From Nocardioides albidus (lineage in GTDB: Bacteria; Actinomycetota; Actinomycetes; Propionibacteriales; Nocardioidaceae): DNA of 47,007 bases. A model generated the notes under the pieces. That model was not told where the DNA came from. It was given only the letters and a program-made list of their open reading frames with translations, and made no database searches. Shown here in pieces: positions 23,305-31,928 of the stretch; the first letter of the stretch is position 1, and each line of letters begins with the position of its first letter. The stretch is taken from positions 394,553 through 441,559 of the forward strand of contig NZ_VDMP01000027.1 of the NCBI RefSeq assembly GCF_006335005.1, in the 5' to 3' direction. The position numbers and the translations under genes were made by a program.

Positions 23305-24822
23305 ATGTCCTTCAATCTCGCCACCATGCTCACCCAGTCGGCGGCCGAGCACGCCGACAAGCCGTTGGTGCACTTCGGCGATCGGTCGCTGACCTACGCC
23401 GAGGTCGACGACCTGTCCGGGAGGGTCGCCGCGTCGCTGGACGCCCTCGGCTTCGAGCCGGGTGACAAGGTCGCGCTCCAGTTGCCCAACGTCCCCCAGT
23501 TCCTCCTCGCCTACTTCGGGATCCTGAAGGCGGGGATGACGGCGGTGCCGATCAACCCGCTGCTCACGGCGCCGGAGATCGCCTACCACCTGCAGGACAG
23601 CGACGCGCGGGCCCTGGTGACCTTCGAGCAGTTCGCCGAGCCGGCCCTGGCCGGGGCGAAGGACGCCGGGGGACTGCCGGTCTACGTCGTCAACCCCTCC
23701 GGCTCGCCGGTGGCGGGCGGAGCGCTCGCGTTCAGTGAGCTGCTCGAGGCCGAGAACACCGGCCTGCTGCGGGCGATGTCCCCCGACGACACCGCGGTCC
23801 TGCTCTACACGAGCGGCACCACCGGCCGGCCCAAGGGCGCCGAGCTCACCCACTTCCAGCTCTTCATGAACTGCACGACCGCGGGCGAGCTGTTCGGGGT
23901 GCGCGAGGACGACGTGTCGCTGGGCGTGCTCCCCCTCTTCCACGTCTTCGGCCTGTCCAGCGTGCTCAACATCGTCGTCCGCTTCGGCGCCACCCTGGTC
24001 CTGGTGCCGCGCTTCGACGCGGAGGCGGTGGTGAGCGCGATCGAGGAGCACGGGTGCACGATCTTCTCCGGCGTGCCGACGATGTACGTCGCGCTGCTGC
24101 ACCACGACACGTCGGGCCGTGACCTGTCGTCGCTGAGGGCGGCCTGCTCGGGCGGCGCGTCGATGCCCGGTGAGGTGATCCGGGCCTTCGAGGAGAAGTT
24201 CGGCGGCGTCGTGGTGCTCGAGGGCTACGGCCTCTCCGAGTCGGCGAGCACGGCCACCTTCAACATCAGCGCCGAGCAGCGCAAGGTGCTCTCGGTCGGC
24301 AAGCCGATCTGGGGCGTCGAGATGCGGGTGGTCGGCGAGGACGGCTCCGTCCTCGGGCCGGGCGAGGACCAGGTCGGCGAGATCCAGATCCGCGGCCACA
24401 ACATCATGAAGGGCTACTACAAGCGGACCGAGGCCACGGCCGAGGCGATCGTGGACGGCTGGTTCCACACCGGCGACCTCGGCTACCGCGACGATGACGG
24501 CTACTACTACATCGTCGACCGGCTCAAGGACCTCGTCATCCGCGGCGGCTACAACGTCTACCCCCGCGAGGTCGAGGAGGTGCTCTACGAGCACCCCGAG
24601 GTCGTCGAGGCGGCCGTCGTCGGCCGGCCCGACGAGCGGCTGGGCGAGGAGGTCGTCGCGTACGTCGTCCTGAGGTCCGGCGCCACCGCCGGGCCCGAGG
24701 ACCTCACGGCCCACTGCAAGGAGCGGCTGGCTGCCTACAAGTACCCGCGCCAGATCCTGCTGCGCGACGACCTGCCGAAGGGCCCCAGCGGCAAGATCCT
24801 CAAGCGGGAGCTGCGGGACTGA
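23305..24822 (+). CDS. Long-chain fatty acid--CoA ligase (FadD-like)
   Basis: A 505-residue ANL-superfamily enzyme. The phosphate-binding loop YTSGTTGRPKGAEL lies at residues 168-181, the A5 region at EGYGLSESAS, and the A7/A8 region at WFHTGDLGYRDDDGYYYIVDRLKDLVIRGGYNVYPREVE. The catalytic lysine is in GPSGKILKREL near the C-terminus. It activates carboxylic acids with ATP and CoA. A GAAGGGAAG Shine-Dalgarno precedes the ATG. Together with the DGAT gene it forms a small lipid-storage operon ending in a strong hairpin. Chain-length preference cannot be read from the sequence. Confidence 0.92.
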   Translation: MSFNLATMLTQSAAEHADKPLVHFGDRSLTYAEVDDLSGRVAASLDALGFEPGDKVALQLPNVPQFLLAYFGILKAGMTAVPINPLLTAPEIAYHLQDSDARALVTFEQFAEPALAGAKDAGGLPVYVVNPSGSPVAGGALAFSELLEAENTGLLRAMSPDDTAVLLYTSGTTGRPKGAELTHFQLFMNCTTAGELFGVREDDVSLGVLPLFHVFGLSSVLNIVVRFGATLVLVPRFDAEAVVSAIEEHGCTIFSGVPTMYVALLHHDTSGRDLSSLRAACSGGASMPGEVIRAFEEKFGGVVVLEGYGLSESASTATFNISAEQRKVLSVGKPIWGVEMRVVGEDGSVLGPGEDQVGEIQIRGHNIMKGYYKRTEATAEAIVDGWFHTGDLGYRDDDGYYYIVDRLKDLVIRGGYNVYPREVEEVLYEHPEVVEAAVVGRPDERLGEEVVAYVVLRSGATAGPEDLTAHCKERLAAYKYPRQILLRDDLPKGPSGKILKRELRD

Positions 24823-24829
24823 TCGACGA

Positions 24830-24866
24830 CTGCGCCACCTCCGGGCCGGGCCCGGAGGTGGCGCAG
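24830..24866. terminator. Bidirectional terminator between ligase and acyl-CoA dehydrogenase
   Basis: CTGCGCCACCTCCGGG pairs with CCCGGAGGTGGCGCAG around CCGGG, a 16-bp stem between convergent genes. Confidence 0.88.
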
Positions 24867-24888
24867 GCTCGTCAGTCGCCGAGGAGCC

Positions 24889-26040
24889 TCACAGCCCCAT
24901 GTCCTTGGCGATGATCGTCTTCATGATCTCGGTCGTGCCGCCGTAGATCCGGTTGACGCGGTTGTCGGCGTACAGCCGCGCGATGGGGTACTCGTTCATG
25001 TACCCGTAGCCGCCGTGCAGCTGCAGGCACCGGTCGATGACCCGGTGGGCGACCTCGGTGCAGAACACCTTGGCGGAGGCGGCATCGGCCGGCGTGAGGT
25101 CGCCGCGGTCCAGGGCCTCCAGGGCGCGGTCGACGACGGCCTCGGCGGCATCGACCTCGGCCTTGCAGGCGGCGAGCTCGAACTTGGTGTTCTGGAACGA
25201 GGCCACGGTCTTGCCGAACACGGTGCGCTGCTCGACGTACTGCTGCGCGAAGCGGATCGCCGCCTTCGCCTGGGCGTACGCCCCGTGCGCGATGCCCCAG
25301 CGCTCGGAGGGCAGGTTGCGGCCGAGATAGGAGAAGCCCTGGTTCTCCTCTCCGAGGAGGTCCTCGACCGGGACGCGGACGTCCTCGAAGACCAACTCGG
25401 CGGTGTCCTGCGTCCGCAGGCCGAGCTTGTCGAGCTTGCGGCCGACGGAGAAGCCCGGGGAGTGGGTGTCGACCGCGAGCAGCGAGAGTCCGAAGCGGCG
25501 GTCGTTCTCGGTGGCCGGGCTCGTGCGGCAGGCGACGATGACGCGGTCGGCCAGGACGCCGCCGGTGATGAAGGTCTTGGCTCCGTTGAGGACGTAGTGG
25601 TCGCCGTCGAGCTTGGCGCTCGTGCGCATCCCGGCCACGTCGGAGCCGGTGCCGGGCTCGGTCATGGCAAGGGCCCACATCTCCTCGCCGGTGACGAAGT
25701 TGGGGAGGTAGCGCTTCTTCTGCTCCTCGGTCGCCAGCATCTTGAGATAGGGCAGCGCGAGCAGGACGTGCACGCCGGATCCGCCGAGGGTGACGCCGAC
25801 GCGGGCGGTCTCCTCGTACTGGATGGCGGTGAACTTGTGGGAGTCGACCCCGGCGCCGCCGTACTCCTCGGGAACGCTGATCCCGAACAGCCCCAGATCG
25901 GCCATCTGGCCGTAGAGCGAGCGGGGGACCACGCCGGCCTGGTACCACTCCTCGTAGTGGGGCAGCACCTCCGCCTCGAGGAACGCGCGCAGGGTCGCGC
26001 GGAAGCTCTCGTGGTCCTCGTCGAAGACGGTCCGTTGCAT
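24889..26040 (-). CDS. Acyl-CoA dehydrogenase
   Basis: A 383-residue FAD enzyme of standard length. It has LFGISVPEEYGGAGV, the FAD/substrate motif AMTEPGTGSDVAGMRTSAKLDG and the C-terminal QLHGGYGYMNEYPIARLYADNRVNRIYGGTTEIMK, whose NEYP glutamate is the expected catalytic base. It oxidises acyl-CoA to trans-2-enoyl-CoA, passing electrons to ETF. GAGGGGATC precedes the ATG. It is divergent from the QsdR-type regulator and its importer operon, with GTTGCAA repeats between, so co-regulation is likely. An earlier in-frame start at 26235 would run across the regulatory region. Confidence 0.92.
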   Translation of the reverse strand: MQRTVFDEDHESFRATLRAFLEAEVLPHYEEWYQAGVVPRSLYGQMADLGLFGISVPEEYGGAGVDSHKFTAIQYEETARVGVTLGGSGVHVLLALPYLKMLATEEQKKRYLPNFVTGEEMWALAMTEPGTGSDVAGMRTSAKLDGDHYVLNGAKTFITGGVLADRVIVACRTSPATENDRRFGLSLLAVDTHSPGFSVGRKLDKLGLRTQDTAELVFEDVRVPVEDLLGEENQGFSYLGRNLPSERWGIAHGAYAQAKAAIRFAQQYVEQRTVFGKTVASFQNTKFELAACKAEVDAAEAVVDRALEALDRGDLTPADAASAKVFCTEVAHRVIDRCLQLHGGYGYMNEYPIARLYADNRVNRIYGGTTEIMKTIIAKDMGL

Positions 26041-26088
26041 CGTTGATCCCCTCGGCTGTGGTTGAAACGGTGTTAGATCAGAAGCATG

Positions 26089-26138
26089 GTTGCAACAGAT
26101 CGCGAAACGTTGCAAGGGTGGAGCGGAGTCGCTAGTGT
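26089..26138 (+). promoter_or_regulatory. Promoter and repeated GTTGCAA sites, QsdR/importer operon
   Basis: TTGCAA (26110-26115), 17 bases and TAGTGT (26133-26138) form a plausible rightward promoter. The -35 lies within GTTGCAA (26109-26115); a palindromic GTTGCAAC lies at 26089-26096, exactly 20 bp upstream, and a variant GTTGAAAC at 26061-26068. Repeats on one face of the helix overlapping the -35 fit autoregulation by the adjacent TetR protein and control of the divergent dehydrogenase. Confidence 0.52.
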
Positions 26139-26246
26139 GGCGCGACATGAGACCTGCGTCACAGATCACGGTCGCCGGTTCGTCGCGGGATGCCGGCCAG
26201 GGCCGTTTCGGCGAGGTGCCACACTCGGACGGCACTGAGGAGTCCC

Positions 26247-26840
26247 ATGAGCCAGACGCCGCTGTCCCGAATGCTCAGCGAGAGCACGTCACGACCCGAT
26301 GCATTGACCGCCTTTCGGGAGGCGCGTCGTGCCTTCATGGCCGGCCGCCGAATCGAGATGCAGGAGCTGGCGCAGGATCTCGGCGTCAGCCGAGCCACGC
26401 TGTTCCGCTGGGTCGGCGGCCGGGACCAGCTGCTGGCGGAGATCATCTGGTCGATGACGCTCCCGACCTTCGAGGCGGCGGTGCAGACCTCGCGCCGCAA
26501 GCGGGGTGCGAATCGGGTGGCCTCCGTGCTGGGCGACCTGGCGGCGTTCACGGTGAGCTCCGAGCCGATGATGACCTTCGTGCAGCGCGAGCCGGAGCGG
26601 GCGCTGCGCCTGCTCACGACGCAGGCCACCGACTTCCAAGCCCGGCTGCAGGCGCTCATCGAGGCGCTGTTGGCCGAGGAGATCGCCGCCGGGCGGATCG
26701 ACCCGCCGCTGCCGGTCCACGACCTCGCCTATCTCACGCTGCGGATGTCCGAGGCGTTCGTCTACTCGGATGTCATCGCGGGGGAGACGCCCGACCCGGG
26801 CAAAGTGCGGCAGGCGGTGCGGGCGCTGCTTCGCGGCTGA
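26247..26840 (+). CDS. QsdR-type TetR-family transcriptional regulator
   Basis: A 197-residue regulator. The N-terminal helix-turn-helix (DALTAFREARRAFMAGRRIEMQELAQDLGVSRATLFRWVGGRDQLLAEIIWS) is characteristic of the QsdR branch of TetR proteins, known from Rhodococcus as the repressor of a gamma-lactone degradation operon. The C-terminal helices form the ligand and dimer domain. GAGGAG sits four bases before the ATG at 26247, preferred over an ATG at 26190. It leads directly (28 bases) into the importer genes, so it probably controls them. Its ligand is unknown; an acyl-CoA or lactone-like compound is inferred from relatives. Confidence 0.84.
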   Translation: MSQTPLSRMLSESTSRPDALTAFREARRAFMAGRRIEMQELAQDLGVSRATLFRWVGGRDQLLAEIIWSMTLPTFEAAVQTSRRKRGANRVASVLGDLAAFTVSSEPMMTFVQREPERALRLLTTQATDFQARLQALIEALLAEEIAAGRIDPPLPVHDLAYLTLRMSEAFVYSDVIAGETPDPGKVRQAVRALLRG

Positions 26841-26868
26841 TCCCCACTACGACAGAAGGAGGACCGCG

Positions 26869-27678
26869 ATGAGCGGCCTGGTTGTCCACGACGTGGGAGT
26901 TCGCTTCGGCGGACTCGTCGCGCTGGAGAGCGTCTCGTTCGAGGTCGCCGAGGGGACCGTCACCGGCGTGATCGGTCCCAACGGCGCCGGGAAGACGACG
27001 CTCTTCAACGTCATCAGCGGCTTCGTGAAGCCCAGCAACGGCTCGTTGACCTGGGAGGGCAAGCCCTTCCAGCCGCGTCCCGACCAACTGGTCCGGCACG
27101 GCATGACGCGCACCCTGCAGGGGGTGGGCCTGTTCACCCACCTGACCGCGGCGGAGAACGTCATGGTCGGAGCGGCGACCTCGCGCAAGGCCGGCTTCGG
27201 CTCGGCGCTGCTCGGACTGCCGCGCAGCGACCGTGACGAGCGGAGGCTGCGCACCGAGGCCATCGAGTGGCTCGAGCGGCTCGGTGCCGCCGACGTCGCC
27301 GACCGGGTCGCCGGCACGCTGGCCTACCCGGTGCAGAAGCGGGTCGCCCTGGCGCGCGCCCTGATCAGCCGGCCTCGCCTGCTGATGCTGGACGAGCCCG
27401 CGGGCGGACTGGGCGCCGAGGACCTCGGGCCGTTGGCCGAGCTGATCCGGGCTCTGCCGCGCGAGTGGGAGTCCCCGTGCTCGGTGATGCTCGTGGAGCA
27501 CCACATGGATCTGGTCATGCAGGTCTGCGACAAGGTCGTGGTCCTCGACTTCGGCAAGTGCGTGGCCCAGGGCACGCCCGCCGAGGTGCAGGCGGACCCG
27601 GCGGTCGCGGCCGCCTATCTGGGTGCGGAGGTGCCGGAGGAGTCGGCCCTCACCGAGGACGAGGAGGCGACGTCATGA
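26869..27678 (+). CDS. Branched-chain-type ABC importer ATPase (LivG-like)
   Basis: A 269-residue ATPase. Walker A is GPNGAGKTT near residue 38, Walker B LLMLDEPAGGL near residue 174, followed by VEHHMDLVMQVCDKVVVLDFG and the LivG-type C-terminus. The signature segment reads LAYPVQKR at residues 151-158 instead of the canonical LSGGQ-type sequence, a divergence also seen in other LivG relatives. AAGGAGG precedes the ATG. The gene overlaps the LivF-like gene by ATGA. The substrate is probably a carboxylic acid rather than an amino acid, given the acyl-CoA context, but this is inference. Confidence 0.88.
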   Translation: MSGLVVHDVGVRFGGLVALESVSFEVAEGTVTGVIGPNGAGKTTLFNVISGFVKPSNGSLTWEGKPFQPRPDQLVRHGMTRTLQGVGLFTHLTAAENVMVGAATSRKAGFGSALLGLPRSDRDERRLRTEAIEWLERLGAADVADRVAGTLAYPVQKRVALARALISRPRLLMLDEPAGGLGAEDLGPLAELIRALPREWESPCSVMLVEHHMDLVMQVCDKVVVLDFGKCVAQGTPAEVQADPAVAAAYLGAEVPEESALTEDEEATS

Positions 27679-28400
27679 CAGCACTGCTCGAGGTCGAGGG
27701 ACTGAACTCCGGCTACGGCCGGCTCCAGGTCCTCCATGACTTCTCGGTCGCGGTGGAGCAGAGCACGATCACGGCGGTCCTCGGCGCGAACGGTGCCGGC
27801 AAGTCGACGATGCTCAAGTCGCTGTCCGGTCTGGTCCGGCCGACGTCGGGCAAGGTGGTCTTCGACGGCGAGGACATCACGAAGCTCCCCGTCGAGGCCC
27901 TGATCCAGCGCGGCTTCACCCACGTCCCTGAGGGGGGCGGGGTGATCCCCGAGTTGACGGTCGAGGAGAACCTCCGGCTGGGCGGACTGTGGCGCACCGG
28001 TCCGTCGGCCGCCAAGACCACCGCGGACGCGATCGACGAGGTCTACGACCTGTTCGAGCGGCTGCGCGAGCGCCGTACCTTCCACGGCCACCAGCTCTCC
28101 GGCGGCGAGCGGCAGATGCTGGCTCTCGGCCGGGCCTTGGTCGCCAAGCCGAAGATGGTGCTGCTCGACGAGCCCTCCCTCGGTCTCGCGCCTCCCATCG
28201 TGGCCCGGATCATGGCGCTGCTGCGCGACCTGCGCGACCAACAGGGTCTGACCGTGCTGCTCGTCGAGCAGAACGTCGGCAGCGCCCTGGGCATCGCCGA
28301 CGAGGGCGTGGTCATCTCGGTCGGCAAGGTCGTGACCCGTGGTCCCGCCGCCGACCTGCAGTCCGACGTCAAGCTCCGACACGCCTACCTGGGCTTCTAG
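27675..28400 (+). CDS. Branched-chain-type ABC importer ATPase (LivF-like)
   Basis: A 241-residue ATPase with Walker A GANGAGKSTMLKSLSG, the LivF-type THVPEGGGVIPELTVEENLRLGG, canonical signature LSGGERQMLALGRAL, Walker B MVLLDEPSLGLAPP and LLVEQNVGSALGIAD. It pairs with the preceding LivG-like protein as the second nucleotide-binding subunit. The ATG overlaps the upstream stop (ATGA). Confidence 0.93.
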   Translation: MTALLEVEGLNSGYGRLQVLHDFSVAVEQSTITAVLGANGAGKSTMLKSLSGLVRPTSGKVVFDGEDITKLPVEALIQRGFTHVPEGGGVIPELTVEENLRLGGLWRTGPSAAKTTADAIDEVYDLFERLRERRTFHGHQLSGGERQMLALGRALVAKPKMVLLDEPSLGLAPPIVARIMALLRDLRDQQGLTVLLVEQNVGSALGIADEGVVISVGKVVTRGPAADLQSDVKLRHAYLGF

Positions 28401-28419
28401 GAAGCGAGGAATCGATAAG

Positions 28420-29301
28420 ATGGAACGCTTCATCCTCTTCACCGTCAACGGCTTCGCCTTCGGGGCGATCTACGCCTCGGTCGCGCTCGCCCTGGTCATC
28501 ATCTGGCGCGCCACCCGAGTGCTGAACTTCGCCCAGGGAGCGCAGGCCGTCGCGTCGGCGTACGTCGCCTGGTCCGTCACCGACGCCACCGGGTCGTTCT
28601 GGCTGGGTGTGCTCGCCGCGCTGGTGAGCGGCCTCGTGATCGGTGCGCTCGTGCAGCTCACGGTGTTCCGAAAAGCCGAGTCCATGCCACACCTCAACGC
28701 GGTGATCGTGGGCGTCGGACTGCTCATCCTGATCCAGGCGGTGCTGGGCATGGCCTACTCGGTCGAGACCACCCGCACCATCGATGCCGCCTTCAGCTCC
28801 TCGAAGTGGCAGGTCGCCGGGACGCCGCTCGTCTCGCCCCAGGACGTGTTCGTCCTCGGCTCCGTGCTGCTCGTGATGGCCGGCATCGGCTATCTGATGG
28901 CCAAGACCCCGGTGGGACTGCGGATGCGAGCGGCTGCGTTCGCGCCCGACACCGCACGGCTGATGGGCGTCAAGGTGTCCCGGATGCTCACCCTCGGCTG
29001 GGCGGTGGCGGGACTGGCCGGAGCGGTGGCGGCGATCCTCGTCGTCCCGACGTCGGCCGAGCTGACCCCGCAGGTGATGGACGGCGTCTTCGTCCTCGGC
29101 TTCACCGCCGCGGTCGTCGGCGGCCTGGACAGCCTGGTGGGCGCGGTCGTCGGTGGCCTCGGGGTCGGCCTGGTGCTGTCCTACACGAGTGGCTACCTGA
29201 GCTCCGACCTGCTCTATCCCGCCGCGCTGGTGCTGCTGATCGTGATCTTGTTGGTCAAGCCGGAGGGCCTCTTCAGTGCGGCTCAGGCGAGGAGGGTCTG
29301 A
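28420..29301 (+). CDS. Branched-chain-type ABC importer permease (LivH-like)
   Basis: A 293-residue membrane protein with about eight hydrophobic segments. It begins MERFILFTVNGFAFGAIYASVALALVIIWRATRVLNFAQGA, the usual LivH start with the NFAQG motif. The loop LRMRAAAFAPDTARLMGVKVSRML is the ATPase-contact region. The start at 28420 follows GAGGA and discards an in-frame extension into the LivF coding end. The stop overlaps the LivM-like start by one base (TGATG). Confidence 0.9.
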   Translation: MERFILFTVNGFAFGAIYASVALALVIIWRATRVLNFAQGAQAVASAYVAWSVTDATGSFWLGVLAALVSGLVIGALVQLTVFRKAESMPHLNAVIVGVGLLILIQAVLGMAYSVETTRTIDAAFSSSKWQVAGTPLVSPQDVFVLGSVLLVMAGIGYLMAKTPVGLRMRAAAFAPDTARLMGVKVSRMLTLGWAVAGLAGAVAAILVVPTSAELTPQVMDGVFVLGFTAAVVGGLDSLVGAVVGGLGVGLVLSYTSGYLSSDLLYPAALVLLIVILLVKPEGLFSAAQARRV

Positions 29302-30329
29302 TGAACGTCCTGCGAAGCTCGACCCTGCTGCGCAATCTCGCGGCGACCGCCATCTTCCTGGTGATCGGATTCCTCGCTGTCTACTCGGTCGACGAGTACA
29401 CCGCTGGGACGGTCGCGAAGCTGGCCCTCTACATCTGCGCCGCGCTGGGCCTGACCGTCCTGGTCGGCGGCAACGGTCAGATCTCGCTGGGCCACGCCGC
29501 CCTGATGGCGATCGGCGCCTACACGATGGCGAAGTTCCTGCCCTCGCGCACCGACGACTTCGGGCAGGTCTCGATCGGCGTGATCGTGGTGGGCCTGATC
29601 CTGGCCATCGCGGTCACGACCCTGGTCGGGGCGGTGATCGGTGTGGCCGCCGCGCGGCTGCGCGGTCCCTACCTCGCCGGTGCCACACTCGCGCTCGGCG
29701 TCGCCGTGCCCGGCGTGACGACGTACTTCCACGACACGTTCAACGGCGAGCAGGGCCTGCCGATCCCGGTCCCGCGTCTGCCCGCGTCGCTCGAGAGCGC
29801 CGGATGGACCATCGGCCACGTTGTCGCCCTGATCGCGATCGCCTGCGCGGCCGTCGCGCTGCTGCTCATGGCCAACCTCAAGCGCTCGGCCGTCGGCCGG
29901 CACCTCGCGGCGGTGCGCGATCACGAGATCTCCGCCCAGCTGTGCGGGCTGTCCGTGCCTCGCGAGCAGGTCCGCGCCTTCGCATTCAGCGCGGCCACGG
30001 CGGGCGTCGGCGGCGGCCTGCTCGGCCTGGTGATCCAGGGCGCCAACCCGCACTCGTTCGGCCTGGTGCTGTCCCTCAGCGTCCTCGGGGCCGTGGTGAT
30101 CGGCGGTCTGGGCAGCCTGCGGGGCGCCATCTGGGGCAGCATCGTGGTCGTCTACCTCGACCTGATCCTCAAGGACGAGCTCAAGGTGGACCCCAACGCG
30201 CCCGCCGCGGCGTACGGTCTACTCCTCATTGTCGTGATGCTCGCCATGCCCGGTGGCATCCAGGGTCTGCTGACCCGCCTCGGCGGGCGGCTGCCCCGTC
30301 GTTCCGCTCAACCGCAAGGAGGCAACTGA
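29301..30329 (+). CDS. Branched-chain-type ABC importer permease (LivM-like)
   Basis: A 342-residue membrane protein with eight to nine hydrophobic segments. It carries LTVLVGGNGQISLGHAALMAIGAYTMA, the hallmark LivM motif, and the contact loop GRHLAAVRDHEISAQLCGLSVPREQVRAFAFS. It completes the translocation pore with the LivH-like subunit. It overlaps both neighbours by one base, in keeping with one operon. Confidence 0.92.
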   Translation: MNVLRSSTLLRNLAATAIFLVIGFLAVYSVDEYTAGTVAKLALYICAALGLTVLVGGNGQISLGHAALMAIGAYTMAKFLPSRTDDFGQVSIGVIVVGLILAIAVTTLVGAVIGVAAARLRGPYLAGATLALGVAVPGVTTYFHDTFNGEQGLPIPVPRLPASLESAGWTIGHVVALIAIACAAVALLLMANLKRSAVGRHLAAVRDHEISAQLCGLSVPREQVRAFAFSAATAGVGGGLLGLVIQGANPHSFGLVLSLSVLGAVVIGGLGSLRGAIWGSIVVVYLDLILKDELKVDPNAPAAAYGLLLIVVMLAMPGGIQGLLTRLGGRLPRRSAQPQGGN

Positions 30330-31645
30330 TGAAGACAACCATCGGGACGGGTCGCGTGGCGCGACCCGGACGACGAACGGCGCTCGCCACGGCGACGCTG
30401 TCCCTCGCCCTGGTGGCTGCCGCTTGTGGCGGCCCCGGCGGCAGCGGCGGGGGAGGGGGCGGCGGCTCCGTCCCCGGTGTCACGGACGACACGATCAAGA
30501 TCGGCACCACGCAGCCGCTGACCGGGCCGGCGGCGCCGGGCTACTCCCGGATCAGCAAGGCGATGGACGCCTACTTCAAGCACGTGAACGCCGAGGGCGG
30601 CATCCACGGCCGCAAGGTCGAGCTGCTCATCGAGGACGACGGCTACAACCCGACCACCACCGCGGAGAAGACCCGCAAGCTCGTCCAGCAGGACAAGGTC
30701 TTCGCGATGGCCGGTGCCCTCGGAACCCCGACGCACACGGCGGTGCTGGACTTCCTCCGGCAGAGCAAGGTGCCGGACCTGATGGTCTCCTCGGGCAGCC
30801 TCTCGTGGAACCAGGCGGAGAAGTACCCCAACACCTTCGGCTGGCAGACGGACTACTTCCGTGAGGGCAAGATCCTCGCCGACTACGCGAAGAAGAACGT
30901 CGACGGCAAGACGTACTGCTCGTTCGGTCAGGGTGACGACCTCGGTGCCGACGGCGTCAAGGGCGTCGAGCAGATCCTCGGCGGCGACGCGCTCAAGGCG
31001 AAGGAGAGCTACTCGCCCTCCAACACCAACGTCGCTCCGCAGATCGGCAAGCTCCAGGCCGCCAAGTGCGACGTGGTCTTCGGGTTCATGATCCCGGGCT
31101 TCACCGCCCTCGCGCTGGGCACCTCCGCCCAGCTGGACTACCACCCGCAGTGGGTGATCTCGTCCGTCGGAGCCGACCCGCTCTCCCTCAAGGCCTACCT
31201 GAAGGAGAACGCCGAGGCGCTCACCCAGGGTGTCATCGCGGCCAACTATCTCCCCGTCGTCGGGACCGACGACCCGTGGGCGAAGATGTTCACCGACATC
31301 CACAAGGAGTACAACGACGGCGCGGAGCTCGACTACACCACGCTGCACGGCTACTGCATGGCCTACGCGATCGCCCAGGCGCTCGCCGCGGCCGGTGAGG
31401 ACCCGACCCGGGAGAGCCTGGTGAAGGCGATCCAGGAGGGCAAGGTGAGCGCCGGGCCGTCCCCGACGCCCTACGCCTACTCGGAGGACGACCACTCGGG
31501 CATGACCGGCTCCTACATCTCGACGATCGACAAGCTGCAGGTCAAGCCGCTGACCAAGCCGCTCGTCACCGACGACGCCGACGGCGCGGTCGAGGAGTAC
31601 GACGGCGAGGCGGAGGAGCCGCCGTCCAACGGCGTCCCGGAGTGA
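30329..31645 (+). CDS. Branched-chain-type ABC importer substrate-binding lipoprotein (LivK-like)
   Basis: A 438-residue lipoprotein. The signal ends in LVAAACG with Cys33 as the lipidated residue, followed by a Gly/Ser linker. The periplasmic-binding-protein type I fold shows in IKIGTTQPLTGPAAPGYSRISKAMDAYFKHVNAEGGIHGRKVELLIEDDGYNPTTT. The C-terminus is acidic. AAGGAGG lies before the ATG. The protein captures the substrate for the four upstream transporter subunits. The long insert-rich Leu/Ile/Val-binding family also covers aromatic acids, amides and other acids; the ligand is unknown. Confidence 0.92.
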   Translation: MKTTIGTGRVARPGRRTALATATLSLALVAAACGGPGGSGGGGGGGSVPGVTDDTIKIGTTQPLTGPAAPGYSRISKAMDAYFKHVNAEGGIHGRKVELLIEDDGYNPTTTAEKTRKLVQQDKVFAMAGALGTPTHTAVLDFLRQSKVPDLMVSSGSLSWNQAEKYPNTFGWQTDYFREGKILADYAKKNVDGKTYCSFGQGDDLGADGVKGVEQILGGDALKAKESYSPSNTNVAPQIGKLQAAKCDVVFGFMIPGFTALALGTSAQLDYHPQWVISSVGADPLSLKAYLKENAEALTQGVIAANYLPVVGTDDPWAKMFTDIHKEYNDGAELDYTTLHGYCMAYAIAQALAAAGEDPTRESLVKAIQEGKVSAGPSPTPYAYSEDDHSGMTGSYISTIDKLQVKPLTKPLVTDDADGAVEEYDGEAEEPPSNGVPE

Positions 31646-31675
31646 TCCGCTAGTCGCACGACAGTCGAAGCACAC

Positions 31676-31705
31676 AGTGCCCCCGGCCGACCGGCCGGGG
31701 GCACT
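31676..31705 (+). terminator. Terminator of the importer operon
   Basis: AGTGCCCCCGGCC pairs with GGCCGGGGGCACT around GACC, 30 bases after the substrate-binding gene. Confidence 0.85.
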
Positions 31706-31804
31706 CGTGCGTCCGGCTTCGGGATCGCCGGTGGTTGTCGCCGGTGTTTGAGGTGCGCGGCCGCCTGCGGCCGAGCCTCGACCCTCTGGCCGTGCCCAAG
31801 GCGT

Positions 31805-31852
31805 CGGTGGGTTTCGAGGCTCCTCGCTGCGCTCGTCGCGCCTCGACCACCG
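31805..31852. repeat. REP-like intergenic palindromic element
   Basis: Outer arms CGGTGG and CCACCG, with inner arms TCGAGGC and GCCTCGA, form a hairpin of about 48 bases rich in CTCGCTGCGCTCG. From memory, similar elements ending in CGA-CCACCG are dispersed in Nocardioides genomes; this cannot be checked here. It lies between the importer terminator and that of the leftward hydrolases. Confidence 0.5.
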
Positions 31853-31879
31853 AGGGGCTCGACCACCGGGCCGACAAAA

Positions 31880-31920
31880 CGACCAGTGCCCCCGGCGGAA
31901 TCCGCCGGGGGCACTGGTCG
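31880..31920. terminator. Long terminator after the leftward hydrolase pair
   Basis: CGACCAGTGCCCCCGGCGG pairs perfectly with CCGCCGGGGGCACTGGTCG around AAT. The stem shares the AGTGCCCCCGGC word with the hairpin at 31676. It ends eight bases before the hydrolase stop on the minus strand. Confidence 0.85.
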
Positions 31921-31928
31921 CGTTCGAG

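Noticed and set aside
21507..23360. Minus-strand open frame of about 600 codons opposite WS/DGAT
   Set aside because: Antisense shadow of a clear acyltransferase, and it overlaps the hydrolase 2 gene and its promoter.
26247..26840. Claim that the QsdR-type protein represses the QsdA-like gene at 45080
   Set aside because: The GTTGCAA sites near the regulator do not recur before the lactonase, which has a different palindrome.
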